Source: Paragorgia papillata (lineage: Eukaryota > Cnidaria > Anthozoa > Scleralcyonacea > Coralliidae). From it: a stretch of DNA of 64,000 nucleotides. Made by a program: the position numbers and the translations under genes. The stretch covers positions 1,075,001-1,139,000 of the forward strand of contig JAWNZC010000291.1 in NCBI GenBank assembly GCA_035771165.1, in the 5' to 3' direction. Shown one piece after another: positions 12,801 through 24,379 of this stretch (positions are counted from its first letter, which is position 1; each line of letters starts with the position of its first letter). The notes beneath the pieces are model-generated. The model ran no database searches. It saw only the letters and a list, made by a program, of their open reading frames with translations, and was not told the origin of the DNA.

Positions 12801-15800
12801 AGGATAACCTTGTAAGGGACTTAGAGTCCTATTGTTACTTCTCCTGTTACCGCTAGGTACAAATGTTGATAAATAAATAAACTCTCGAGCAAGAAGAAAT
12901 CACTCTATGATTTCTCACTCGGGGTAGAAACTTTTATTATTTTCCACCGGAGTTCGCTGCCCCATGCACAATAATTATTGCAACAACAAAAGATGAAGAG
13001 TTAAGTCTCTCGATATTGAAGAAACTACATTTCAGTTTAGAAATATCAAATATAAGTACCATCATTCCACGACCTGCTCTCAACTTGACCATTTAGCTCA
13101 GTTGGGACATAGTCAATCGAAATATGGTCTGGAAACTCAGCTAAAGTCTTTGGACTATCTTTTTGTTTCGCCTTTATGCATTTTTGTGCACGGTCACTGA
13201 ACACATTGTATTTTAGTATAATGAACGAATTGTCCAATAGCAACGTTTCAGTTCAATCACTGTTAGGGCGCTGCCTCTCACCAATAGTTAAGGCCAGTTG
13301 GACGGGGTTAGTACTTGGATGGGTGACCGTCTGGGAATAACCCGTTCTCGTACTTGAATTTCGTGTGAGTTTAGAGTTTAGTTGGTCTCTCCTGTGCTTC
13401 GAGGGTTTTTCGCAGGGTTCTGCGGTTTTCCTCCGTCCGTAAAATTAACACGTTAGGTCTTAGCTTATGTCGTGCGCTTTTAACACGAGCCCCTGGCTCG
13501 GATTATTGGGCGACCACATCCTGTGCTTACGACGTAAAGTAAATCATTACTCATTACTCACAGGGACATGAAAGCACGTCATAAAAAAGCTTTCACAATT
13601 CCCACGGCAATCAAATAAAAAACTGGAAATCTCATTATGATTGCGGTTGTGCAACCACGCAGTGAAGAGGGATTATAGCAAGCAGACGGGAAATACGATG
13701 TTGTTTTCATGACAATATTTCCTGAGGATTAAAAACACGAGCGTCAAGCTTAAGCTTAAAAATGGGAAATAATAAGTAATAACATCGATTCAATTTGACG
13801 TCGTAGCTGAGTCGGTGGAGCGTCGGACTATAGTCGGTATGGTTCGTCACTCGGAGTACCACCTAATAGGCGAGTTTCAGGGTGTTGCGCGCGCATCATT
13901 TTTCAAGAAAACTGGCCAACTCCACTCAAAGTAAACATACTGTTTAAAATAAATACAGTATAGATACAGTTTCTCTGTTTCTGGATGTTTTACAATGTTA
14001 TTCTCCATTGCTATGTGGGGAGCCCATTGAACTATAAGAAGACTGGAACGATAACTCAGGGGGGGGGGTGATTTTGAAGCCAGTGCCAGTCCCTTTGCAG
14101 GTAGCTCCCGTGCTTCAAGTTACTTAATTTTCATCCTGCCATATATTTGGTTTGGGACGATAACAAATTACTCCAAAACAACAGATTGAAATACATTGTT
14201 TTATACGTATGTTTTTAGAAATAGCATTGGCTTCAATTTAATGTATAGTATAAGTTTCCTCGTTATTTTAAACTTTTTAAAATGTAGTAAATGTTCGACC
14301 ATATTTTGCTGGGAAATAACACTAAGAAACTTGTAGTTTTTCTGAGTTTTGAGCTGAAATACTTAACGCTGAACGTTGGGTTATAATATGAAACTGAAGC
14401 TATTGAAAAATGCTATTTGGTATAGAAACTTCAATAACGTTCGGCAAACAAAATGGCAGTTGTTTTTATATTTTTTAATTATTTCCCTTTTAGCTAAAGT
14501 CTTGAAGTTTCTATACCAAATAGCATTTTTCAATAGCTTCAGTTTCATATACAGCCCAACGTTCAGCGTTAAGTATTTCAGCTCAAAACTCAGAAAAACT
14601 AACATTTAAAGATTTTTGGCTTCATCCATTCATAGAGCCTGACTTATGGAGTTAGCGTTCCAGTTTACTTTAAGCCCTAATCATCTAAAATCTCAGCCAG
14701 CCGCTCTGAATAGTTTCCCGAAAATATCATGTACCGTGACAAAGTTAAAACTTGTTTAAAACACTCATGAAACCTTTATTTTGTTAATTTGGGTGTTCGA
14801 ACGACCGCCACAGAAATTGCCAACTTGAATGATGCGCGCGCAATACCCTGAAATTCGCCTATACCATTATTGTTTAGATATGTATACAGGTTCCCACAAG
14901 CTGTGGGTTTTTACGCGGAGTGATTAAAAATAACAAATGAATTATAATCCCACATCTCTAAAATATACGATACTATAGTTGCCAAAAATTAAAGGCAACA
15001 GCGTCAGGTATTAAATTAGCGCTTAATTAATAGTTTCCTGCGAGACAAAAATTATATTTGTGTGCAAAGAAAAGCCGAATATTCATAAAACGTTAAAATA
15101 GTAAGTCATTAGTGCATTTTCTTACGGACTATTTATATATATTTAGTCCATGTTTTGACGTGTGTGATATTTACCAAAATTTTAATCATGTGAACTTGAA
15201 TTTGTCCGCGAACTTTTTCAAGTTTGCGTCATGGTGACGCTGTGCCTTTAAATTAAACTCCAAGTAGAAACACCCAACGCCAAACCACTTTAAAAGATAA
15301 AATATCTGTTCCTAAATCAACTTAACCTGCATGAATGTCAGGCCTTTATTTGTTAATAAAGGCCTGACATTCAGGTTAAAATCAACAACAGGCGGACAGG
15401 ACATCAACATGCTCACTAGAATACAAGGTATTATAATATACATCACAAATATCTGGAGGGCCTTCATGAAAAGCACTCTAGGGCGATGAAGCTTCCTCAT
15501 TAAATAAATTCATTCATTCATTCATTCGAATATCAAGTACGAAATCAAAATACGTTTTCGCAACAAAACGAATGAAATCCAGAAGACAATAGTTTACCTT
15601 TAGCATTCAGGCGTGGCTTGAGCGAATTTGTTGAAAAAAACAGTTATCCAAAAAGGAGGATGAGAAAAGTCTTTAAGTAAATTCTATTTTCGTATACACT
15701 GAAGGTGTACACCTGGCCTCAATGTTTATGTATAATAATTATCCTATGGAAAACCTAAATAAACTCAACATTTGACGTCATCAATTTCAACTACGTCATC

Positions 15801-18800
15801 CAAAATGAAACGCGACTCCGCCATGACAATCGAAACTGGACTGAAAGATTATTCCTTACCCATTGAATTTTGCACGTAACGTCATGGCGCCGATGGCGGC
15901 CATGTTGGTTGGCAGGTGCAAACCTGACAACCAACATGGCCGCCCGCTGCGTCTTTGTGATCTAAATTTTAGTGGATTGATTGCAAGCAGGGGCGGCGTG
16001 GCCCACCGGGAGACCGGGAAATTTCCCGGTGGGCCCCAAGGATTTCTGGCCTGGTGGGCCCCATTTGCCCCTAGAATTCTAGCTGGTGGGCCCTAAAAAT
16101 GTGAAGAAAGATGGGCCCCGATGATGTGTAAAACGGCCCTGGAGTAAAGCGTTCGGTCGTGTGCGAAAGCGCGTTTGCGCGTAAACGTGCATAGTTGTGA
16201 AATTTAAAACTGCTGTGTGCTCAGTGCTGGAGGCCCTGCAGGTTGCCAATTATATTTCACTGACGAGTAACGATGCTAAGTCATGGCTCCAACTATTGGC
16301 CAGCTAGGCCCCGAGCCCTGCGATACCCGTCAAGCATATACTTCCGGTCTGAGTAACAGAGTTCACATTATTTCATTGCGCATTTGCGCGTATTGAAGCC
16401 ATAAATATGCCGTAGTCATTGACTGTAAATGGTTGACAAAAGAGCGCATAGTACGCGTGATTCTGGGAATGTTCTTCCTAAGAAAAAACATAAAAGTGGG
16501 TCTCAAAAGCGACGAGAACAAGAAACAAAGCTCTTATTTGAAAGCTCGAAGAATGTGAAACCGCTAACGTCCTTCTTCAAAGCCAATGAAACAACAGTCT
16601 CAACAGGTAATTTATAATAAATTGTGCCCATGGCTAAAGGCTTACCTTACAACAGCTCGGTAACTTATTTATTTGTATCTTTATTACTACATATTGGTTA
16701 AAGACTTAAAGTATGTTTAGTGATATACTGATATAGTTATTAAATTGATTTTTCAATTTGGGTAATCTATTAATGTTGAAGCGCTTGAGTTAAGCTTTGT
16801 TAGGCACTTAAGTTCGGGCCGACCGCCACCTGCGCTCGCGCAAATAGAAAACTTCAAATTCTTAAATACATTACGGCCGTCTACACCAGCTTTCTTTTGC
16901 GCATTCACTCAAAAACTTGATAGGAACCACAAATATATTATTGTTTCATTTGTTTTTAAATTTCTAAGTTTCTATATACCGCTATACGGTTATTACGGTA
17001 TATAACTTGTATGAAACCTGAGCGAAGTTGTGCCGCGGGCGCAACACTCTTCGGTAGTTTCCGCCCAAATGCCGGGTAGAATTTCAAATTTCAATCATCT
17101 GACATATGTGTGAATTTCATCTCGTGCGCTATTACACTATTACGTTATTGGAAGTTAAGACAGAATGACAGATTATCGAAAATGACGAGTCTTGTTTACG
17201 TGCTCGTTGAAAATGCGCAATGACGAAATAAATAAGTCTGACCTAGTGACATTTTGTGTAGAAATCCCACCTCCGCTTGGCCCAGGTGACGAGCTAACAA
17301 CAGCTAACACGTTAGGAATTCTGCCAACTTCAAATGATGAACTTGAGGAAATTGATGGCAGTATCGAAAGTCAACGAAGTGTTCTCTAGCTCAAATCAAC
17401 CCGAACAAACTATTTCCACCATCAGAGTAAATATTAGAGACGCACATGCCATTATGTAATCACACTAAATACAGTTTCTTCTAAGTTTTTAGCTTAATGA
17501 ATATAAAGTTTCTGCATTCTCATTTACAATTTATCCTTTTTATTGGTAGCTGTTTCCACACCCCAATTTTACACCCCCCCCCCCCCCTAAAAGTGGGCCC
17601 CTAGCATATCATTTCCCGGGCCCTATTTGAGAGCCACGCCGCCCCTGATTGCAAGCCACCATTTAGGACAACGTTTCAAATGTAATCCATGTGAACACCC
17701 CCTTATTAGAAGATATTCTGTGGTGATTTAATGATTTATGGATAGCATCACCAGAAATTTGGGTCAGTTGTGCCGCCGCTCTTGGTCGCCTAATAATATA
17801 ATTATGTATTCTAATGCGTTCGATTCTATTGTATTCTAGTGTATTCTCATTATTCAGGTCATTGAGTTCTTTAGAATTTGCCTAAATCGTGCATGTATGT
17901 ATATATAAACAACCTGTAAACGACTTTAAGAACTGTGAAATCAAGCAAGTTCAAACGCTTTCGGAAGTACTATGATAGGGACAAATAGGATGTTTATGTG
18001 CTCAGGAAGTAGACTGACTCGTGCCGAATGCATCGCGAGTCGGGCACTTCGCATCGCCCGTAACGTTGTTGGTCAATTTGGCCAATTTCTAGCAGCTGTT
18101 TACAAAGATTACTATGGCTAACACTATGGATAGTGGCGCTTTTAGTGCAAAAATAAGACGAGCTAGGGAAGTACTTTGTCGTTGAGGTAAGCAAATGTTT
18201 TTTAGTTATAACTGTTGCTTAGTCCATGCTGAAGTCAGATGAAGCTGCGCAAGGAAGAAATATATCGCCGTTTAAGCAAAATTTGAATTATTGTGTGCTC
18301 CCTTATTATTCACTGTTGAGAATCGCCATTATTATGGTCGTTAATGCGCACGCGTGTCACCATCTTGTCTCAAATTTCTGGCAATGGTTATCAGCTGACC
18401 AATAGTATAACACAACAGTCATGATGGCTTCGCTCGAAAAGTCAGTATTTCGTTACTACAAAATCTCGGCAGTTTAATACCTTTTCACCTTGCTCTGTTC
18501 AAAACACTGCCTATACCCATTACTCTACTTTTCACCTCATCAGTTGTATTGCTTATTCGTATTGTCACGGTCGCTTTTCGGGTTACAGCCAACCCGTCTT
18601 CATCTCGCTTCTTCAATGTGTTTGCCTGGGGCGATCGTTGTTCCAAATCTTCAGAACAAAATATGGAATTCGTTGTTATCGCCGACTTTAATTATAAATT
18701 TGCTCAAAGCGTTTCGGATTCTTCTGAAGTCATATTCAGTACGTGAGGCCGGCCTTGAAACTATATAGGCTTGGTTTCGCTGTTGCTTCAAGATTTGTGT

Positions 18801-21800
18801 CAATTGCCTTACAGGTCGTGACCGCCGGAGAATCGTTATTTTATGTGGATTTTACACCAATCTCATTTAAAACAACGTATTGAGTTTGAGAGGTGAAAGT
18901 GCTTCAGTTCGGTCTAGCAGGCGACCTGAGATTAGGCCAGCATTAACTGAATCTCAGGCCAGACTCATGAAAACGATCTAGAGTAAAAACACTACAACCG
19001 TCCGATCCGAAATCATGCAGTCCGGCCTGAGTTCGGGCCGGCCTCGTGTAAATGCCCCTTAAGCTATCTCCCAATTCAAAACACTTTGCATTGTCCATAT
19101 AGCTTCCATCTGTTTTCTTTTGATGTTTTTTCTACTTCACTGAGATAACACTGTCTTTTATAAAGATCATGTTTTTGTTTGCTTTTTGTTTCAAGGCATT
19201 TCTCATTTCACAGATTCTGATCGGATTGTGAAAACTTTAATCATCTTACGGCATCTAACCGACAAACGTTTTACGATAAAACATAAAAGCAAAGTTCAAC
19301 CCCTTTAACTGATAAGTAACGCGTAATAAAATGTATCAGCAAGCGAGAAGGTTACCCCAAAAATATCTTAAACCAATGGCAGGCAACCCTTTGGCGCAAT
19401 GGATAAGCAGATCAGCGACATAAGAAAAATATGGTCAAAACATGGCTAGACCAATTGCAAATTAAAACTAGATCCTAAGCATTGTGCAAGGTTTCTAGTC
19501 AAAGATACTCAATAACTCATCCTAAAATTGGTGAATAAATCTTATTTTGCACTACCGGCTTTGACGCCTGCTACACCGGCTTGAAGACAAATTACAATAA
19601 TAAAAAAAGCGCGTTACTAGCGATTTCCCTTCCACTCTAATATCACTTCTCAAATGTGTCCTATATCTTGTTGGGGATTTTTTAACTGCAAAGGCAACTG
19701 CAAATATTCGTTGTGGAAAAACCCCTAATCTTAGCCAGTAACTCACTAATATACCGCCTAACTTGGACGCTAACCTAGTTTGCACGCTAGTCTGACCCAC
19801 TAATGACTTACCACCTAATTTATGCAAGATCCTTGGATATATATGCTAACCTGACCCACTATCGCATTCACGGCCTAGCTTATACGCTAACCTGACACAC
19901 CAATGAGTTAACACTTAATCGCCTAGACTTGGATCAAGTCGGTATTAATCGCCTAATTTGTGTGCTTTAAACCTGACCCATGCATGCACTAGTGGGTTTC
20001 CCTCCTAGCTATACGCCAACCCACCAACCTGATGCACCCACCATCGAGCTTAATTACCGCCTAGCATGGACGCTTGCCTGACCTACAGTACTAATGGTTC
20101 AGCTTATAGAAAATAAGCTGACCCACCAACGACTACACCGCCTAACTTATACATAGGTTTAGCCTGACCTATATGCTAATTAATTCGCCGTCTAGCTTAT
20201 ACGCTAACTCGACCCACCAATAGGTTAACTTTAATATGCGCTAGGCTTACCAGTGGTTTAGCTTATATGTATACGCTAATCTGACACACTAAAGAGTTTA
20301 CCGCCTAGCTTATACAATATAAGAGACAACATACAAATTAATATCGTGGTTGTTAGACCATAAAATACTGAAATACATGTATATATTTCAAATTATACGC
20401 CATTAAATGCGCACGCATCTTAAACAGATTAAAAGCTCCCTCCTGGATATGGTCTATAAAAGGTCTGTGCGTTGATATACACGTTTCTCTCTCTAGTCCA
20501 GTGTTTTCTTTTTTCACACACACACGCGTAAACGAACGTAACATCAAATAGGATCAAAACTTGCGTTTACGTGCACAGGACAGCCTTGTTTGTAGAAAAA
20601 ACGTGCAGACAAACGTCTGGAATTCGAAACTGTCGTTAACAGGTAATGAGTGTTGACATGATAAAACTGAGAGGAATTTGTGCGACATTTTCAACAGACC
20701 ACATTGGTAAAGAATAGTTTATCTTATCATGCTCTCTGGAGCCTTCTTGGCTAACCACCAACGAAAGAACCAGAATCGGAAAGCTTACGCGAGCTCAACT
20801 CGATATTCGAGAATTAAGCAAACGACTATTTATGTTAGTTGGCACAAGCTGTAAGAATTGATGACGGGCTTGCATTTCTCGCACAGCGAATAAGGCTAAG
20901 CTAGGTAAAATGAGCCACCGTCCTAAGCTCAAAACAAACATGTAAATCTTCTAATAACAATAGTCTATACCAACAGAAACAAGTCCTAAATGACAAGTCC
21001 CTAACGACAACGCGCTGTGACCAAGACAACGCGGAAACCGAATGTAAATTAATTTGTAATTTCAACTAGACTAAAACAATTAGGACTGGGGGAAAGTTTA
21101 ATATAGTTTTTCAGCAGGAATGAAAAGAATTCGATAGCTTGTTGTTGTTTCGTTTGATATTAGTATTAATAGATGTTCGGACTTTCATAGTCTAGTTTCT
21201 TGGCATTCTTACAAACGTATAAGCTAGCAGATTTCATCATAAAATACTGTATGTAAATGATTTAGTTAATAGCCGCCTGGCGTGCAATGGTAACCGGAAA
21301 TTGTCAACAAAAATTCCAAGCTTGGCGGCATGAAAATGGCCTTTGGTCAATACAAACTGGATTATTACTAAATCAAACCTGGCGTCTCGACAGCAAGAGA
21401 GGAACGGAGAACACGAAAACGAAGCGCGCGTAATGAATCCCAATATACATCTATCTTCGCATGTTTTAATAAAAATGTACAGTTCACTAAAGCTTGGGCA
21501 AATCACGTCGTTCTTTTGGTTCACATTTGCGTCGGGTGTTTCGATTTATCTGTTGATTTGATCCCCAATGTCCCTTGGTCTGAGGCCGATTATTAAATAA
21601 TCATCTAGATCTCGGCCTAACGTCTTAAGAGCTTAAATCGTTAGAAGATTTCGTGAGAGATGTTTCAGAACACGTCTCCCCCGAGTTATACGAATGTACA
21701 GATATATATGTTAGCAGAAACGAAATCTAATCAACGTTGACAAGCGAGTAAATACGAAGTCTTCGAAATCACAAATGACGATCGCATTGAAAATGTCGAA

Positions 21801-22932
21801 TAAGGTGAACTCGCTTTCCGGCCGACGATTGTAAGATTATGTTTTTCGCAAATAACCAGCAACTGTAAACGGCGGTAATGTACAGAAAGAACCCAATACA
21901 TATACTATACATGCAGTCTTTATGTCACGCATCTAATTACTAAAACTACACTTGTCAAATTCAATACAGCCTACTGCTAAAACTGTGGATTGTTTAAGGG
22001 GATAACGAAACCATCTGTGGTCGAGTTATACGAAGACGAGCCTACAAGGTTGTGAGGATTTTTCGGTAGTTTGGACAGTATATGTTTGGAAAAACAAACA
22101 CAGCAAACTCACAGTCCCAAGGGCACAATTAGTACATAAATGTTGACGATAATGATGTATATAAACGTTAATTCAAAACGACCGAATGAATTAAACTAAC
22201 ATACTTCTACGAGCAGACGTTACGATATAATAAGACACAGCAAGACACGCATGCTTTCGTCTGTACCTCTGACATCTTAGAAAACGCAGCAATCTTGGCT
22301 GAGATCATCGTAAGGCCGGCTGAATCGAACGGAATTTCGGTTATCTTCGCTCACAAACCACGTCTCTTCAACACAGATCTTGTTCGCCGCTCAACCATGA
22401 AATTCCAGGCCAGTGTTCGGACGAGAAAAGCTGTCAAGTTGCCCGGCACGATGTTTCCAAACGCTCACCACAGACCAAAGCACGCTAGCATGTTTGTAAT
22501 CTAAGCTATATTTGTGTCTCATTGCCCGCGGGAGAACTTCCTTGATATACTTAAACAGACTAATTCTTGGCGTTGGTTGGCTTTCGGATAAATTATAAAA
22601 CCCTTATGCCAATCTGGTTATACGTACGACTAGCCCATAAGTAAACATATCAATGCGTTTTAACCCGGTGCGTGCATGAAAGCACTTGACATAAAGACAA
22701 CTATCAATCAGCTTTTTTGCTGCAGTTACTCAATAACGAGCTTGTCGCTGTCGAAATAGAGGAAATACCAAAACTATAACTGACCTTTTGATAAACCAAC
22801 GGAAGACGTAAACGGGGTCGGATTGAGGGGATTTAAGCTCAAAAAAACCACATGTTAAAACTTATTACCACTAACCTTACGCCGAAGCGTTGTCTCCTCG
22901 ACTTTCATATCTGCCAAATCGTTGGTACCCAT
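8266..22932 (-). CDS. Smoothelin-like protein with C-terminal calponin-homology domain
   Basis: Six exons in frame: 22876-22932, 11421-12248, 10328-10563, 9508-9598, 9123-9274 and 8266-8413, giving 503 aa. Exon 1 ([10 protein letters not shown]..., ending ETTLRRK) joins exon 2 to form [20 protein letters not shown], the N-terminal smoothelin-domain signature. A long low-complexity Ser/Arg/Pro region follows (about residues 50-370). A calponin-homology domain spans about 385-495, read from [46 protein letters not shown] and [12 protein letters not shown]. In vertebrates, smoothelins associate with actin filaments of contractile cells; actin binding here is inferred from the family. All splice phases agree and both start and stop are present. 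Intron 1 is 10.6 kb and full of mobile elements. An alternative first exon is possible at 22267-22308 ([14 protein letters not shown], phase 0, donor GAG|GTACAG). Smoothelin versus smoothelin-like orthology is not resolved. Confidence 0.85.
8560..8850 (-). repeat. Dispersed repeat, family D
   Basis: Reverse-orientation copy of the repeat at 870-1125 and 25372-25600, with a TAAAACACTGCTGCTC hairpin, GGTAAGTTCATTGGCGTAGT and AATCAAAGCTAAAGTTTATG. It lies in intron 5 of the smoothelin-like gene. Confidence 0.55.
9640..10100. repeat. CTGT tetranucleotide microsatellite with inverted tail
   Basis: CTGT/CTGTGT repeats from about 9650 to 9840 are followed by the inverse ACAG/CACAGA repeats (9905-10005) and a degenerate GTCC/GTTC tail. 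This lies in intron 3 of the smoothelin-like gene. All long open frames here are repeat artefacts. Confidence 0.9.
10140..10317 (-). mobile_element. 3' part of a 5S-rRNA-type SINE
   Basis: The reverse complement carries TAGTTGGTCTCTCCTGTGCT, GAGGGTTTTTCGCCGGGTTC and CCGGTTTTC, matching the 3' body of the SINE copies at 13261-13560 and 34842-35140. The 5S-like head is absent, so this copy is 5'-truncated. Confidence 0.65.
10785..11015. mobile_element. Foldback element
   Basis: CTGGATAGGAAACTTACGAA with ACCGGAAACGATGTTTGT at the left is mirrored at about 10955-11015. The right arm reads ACAACTTGCAATGG in inverse with few mismatches. Confidence 0.6.
11040..11266. mobile_element. Foldback element
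   Basis: ATCTCGTTTCCAGAGCCCAC with GTTCCCC (about 11065-11095) is answered in inverse at about 11228-11262. Inner GGGAAACGAGAG segments also pair. It lies between exons 2 and 3 of the smoothelin-like gene. Confidence 0.6.
12430..12890 (+). mobile_element. Possible non-LTR retrotransposon 3' end
   Basis: An 86-codon open frame (12450-12710) ends [16 protein letters not shown] plus a cysteine-rich terminus, a style seen at the C-termini of some invertebrate LINE reverse transcriptases. An AT-rich untranslated tail follows, with GGACTTAGAGTCC and a final AATAAATAAATAAAC. It is a 5'-truncated fragment, and the family assignment is tentative. Confidence 0.4.
13110..13260. mobile_element. MITE, family M1, truncated at a SINE junction
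   Basis: The left half of the family seen at 407-701 runs from TAGTCAATCGAAATATGGTC to CAACGTTTCAGTTCAATCAC. It stops abruptly where the 5S-type SINE begins at 13261, and the right half is missing after the SINE. Confidence 0.65.
13261..13560 (+). mobile_element. 5S rRNA-derived SINE (SINE3-like)
   Basis: The head contains GTTAGTACTTGGATGGGTGA followed by CCGTCTGGGAATA, the 3' half of eukaryotic 5S rRNA including the C-box of its internal RNA polymerase III promoter. A shared body follows (GGTCTCTCCTGTGCTTCGAG, GGTTTTTCGC), with an ATTACTC-repeat end. Another copy is at 34842-35140 and a fragment at 10140-10317. Confidence 0.75.
13795..13875 (+). repeat. tRNA-like sequence (possible SINE head or tRNA relic)
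   Basis: GTCGTAGCTGAGTCGGTGGA resembles a polymerase III A-box and D-arm, and GGTTCGTCACTCGG further on resembles a degraded B-box. I could not fold a complete cloverleaf, so this is not called a functional tRNA. Confidence 0.35.
14330..14606. mobile_element. Foldback MITE with ~104-bp arms
   Basis: The left arm (14330-14433) and right arm (14502-14606) are almost perfect inverse copies, e.g. CTGAAGCTATTGAAAAATGC against GCATTTTTCAATAGCTTCAG. The centre is about 70 bp. Similar open frames on both strands are explained by the symmetry. Confidence 0.8.
14680..14835. repeat. Repeat shared with the 58.3-kb foldback element
   Basis: A block of about 145 bp, from CTCAGCCAGCC through AATAGTTTCCCGAAAATATC to GACCGCCACAGAAATT, is nearly identical to 58303-58435 inside a foldback element, but here it lacks that element's inverted arms. 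Confidence 0.6.
15321..15382. repeat. Perfect hairpin
   Basis: AATGTCAGGCCTTTATTTGT is followed at once by its inverse, giving a stem of about 28 bp. The following DNA to 15530 ends in ATTAAATAAATTC and ATTC repeats, like a LINE tail, but no coding trace was found. Confidence 0.6.
15892..15946. repeat. Hairpin
   Basis: GGCGGCCATGTTGGTTG and its inverse flank a short loop (CAGGTGCAAACCTG). It lies next to the hAT element. Confidence 0.6.
15988..17647. mobile_element. hAT-superfamily DNA transposon, internally deleted
   Basis: Terminal inverted repeats CAGGGGCGGCGTGGC (15 bp) lie at both ends, flanked by the exact 8-bp duplication ATTGCAAG (15980-15987 and 17648-17655), the hAT hallmark. Inside on the plus strand, 16429-16605 reads [11 protein letters not shown], then [14 protein letters not shown] and KPLTSFFK, ending at a plausible donor ACAG|GTAATT. 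This resembles the N-terminus of hAT transposases with a TTF/MYM-type zinc finger. The catalytic and dimerisation regions are absent in 1660 bp, so the copy is non-autonomous. A second open frame (17192-17389) has no recognisable domain. It lies in intron 1 of the smoothelin-like gene. Confidence 0.8.
17656..19545. other. Intronic DNA without recognisable gene
   Basis: Mixed AT-rich sequence. Around 18420-18490 is a segment (GTCAGTATTTCGTTACT, AAAATCTC) also seen near 3220-3250. Around 18900-19045 are partly inverse CAGGCC/GGCCGGCCT motifs of a degraded foldback. The open frames here are short and unsupported. Confidence 0.5.
19545..20320. repeat. Degenerate ~40-bp minisatellite
   Basis: Loose tandem copies of a unit with CGCCTAGCTTATACGCTAAC, CTGACCCACCAATGA and a GTTTACC link. 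Divergence between copies is high, so the array is old. It lies in intron 1 of the smoothelin-like gene. Confidence 0.65.
20320..22266. other. Intronic DNA without recognisable gene
   Basis: AT-rich sequence with no repeat family seen elsewhere in the window and no open frame with family features. Several 60-95 codon frames exist but look random. Confidence 0.45.
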
Positions 22933-24034
22933 TACAGATGTTTTCTTCTGAATATACGAACCAAGAGGTCGGATAATTAAGCTCGCTGGCCCCACCGCGC
23001 TTCTGATATTTGACTGAAATAGAGTGTTTCGCTCGCTGCTACCGCCTTATTTAAGGGTGTTTACCGTTGAGCATGAAGTTGTGGGCCTGCACTGCAAGTC
23101 TGTCCCGTAGCGTAACACAATCTACGAAACAATAAACCACTTGTGAACTGCGGACAATCCGCTAAAAGGGATTTAAATAGCCACTGGTTAATTATTATGC
23201 AAATGTTGTCATCATCTTTTACGTAAGAAAGCAGGCCGGGTATTAAAAAAGGTCATTGGCACGACCCTTTATTTATACATAGAAAACGGGTCCCAGAATT
23301 CCACAATCTTAAAACAAAAGCCAAGCTCTATATAAGGGGAAGGCTAAAAAGTTTTCAAATACTTACAGTTTGGCATATAATGATAGGGTATCACGAATTA
23401 CGAGATTTAAAGGGAAAGTTCCCGCTCAAGATATCGAAGATAACCAAAGTTTGATATGACAGGAGATTGTAACTGTATTTATTTAAACGCTTTTGACAGT
23501 TGAATGCATTCTATTGTATAGTTCTACACTAGTCCTGTCCAAACTGGTCTAATTTGGTAACAAGTAACACCAGATAATTTTATTCACCTTTGAAAAAGCC
23601 CTCGGACAGGGATGAGTTGAGTAGCGGCTTGTAGACCACTAAATTGTTTGTGTACGGTTATTTTAATGTCGAAAAAAAAATGATGTTTTACTTAAAAACG
23701 TCTCGAGCCTTATCGGAAGAATAAATCGGGAATTTCAAGATTTTTTCTGTGCTTTTTTTAGCAGCTCGTGAAATTCTCTTTTGGTGTTTCTCTGAAAAAA
23801 AGCTTTCATCGTTTTTCGTCATTGAGAATTGTTTTTAATCCGAAGGCCAAGTGTAGGTTTAATTTTCTCCGTATGCCTTATTGAGGAGAAATATTTATAT
23901 ATAGTGCATGTGGTACGTTTGCAAGTTTGGTGTAATGTGACAGAAGTTGGGTAGAATACTCAGTAAAATAATGCTGGGCCCCAGACAAGGATTGAACCTG
24001 CAATCTTCTTGAAGGAAGCTTAAGTATAGTTTAA
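22933..24034. other. Upstream region of the smoothelin-like gene
   Basis: This flanks the start codon at 22932 and should contain the promoter. Nothing specific (TATA box, known site) can be assigned with confidence. No gene is seen. Confidence 0.4.
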
Positions 24035-24265
24035 TAAACGAGCAGGAGTGTTTTATCAGATATAAAGACACGAGGCGAAGCCGAGTGCTTTTATATCTGA
24101 TAAAACACGAACTGCGAGTTTATTGAACGGCTTCAAAAACGAACCACTTGGTAAGTTCGTTGGCGTAGTAAGTTTGAACTTTGAAAAATAACCTGGTCTA
24201 AGTCGAGAAAATCAAAGCTAATGTTTATGTAAATCAGGAGGTAACTTTATCTGACATATAAAGCC
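24035..24265 (-). repeat. Dispersed repeat, family D
   Basis: Hairpin GTGTTTTATCAGATATAAAG against TTTATATCTGATAAAACAC, then GGTAAGTTCGTTGGCGTAGT and AATCAGGAGG. It is in inverse orientation to 25372-25600. Confidence 0.6.
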
Positions 24266-24379
24266 ACTGATTAAACTTTAATTTCTTAGGACAACGTCCT
24301 TAATACAATAGAATTTTCCTCACAAAACAAAGAAAATGAATAATTTTTAGTCCCAAGATTAATCTTAACGCCGTCTTCA

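Noticed and set aside
14376..14609. Similar 74-77 codon frames on opposite strands
   Set aside because: Explained by the symmetry of the foldback MITE.
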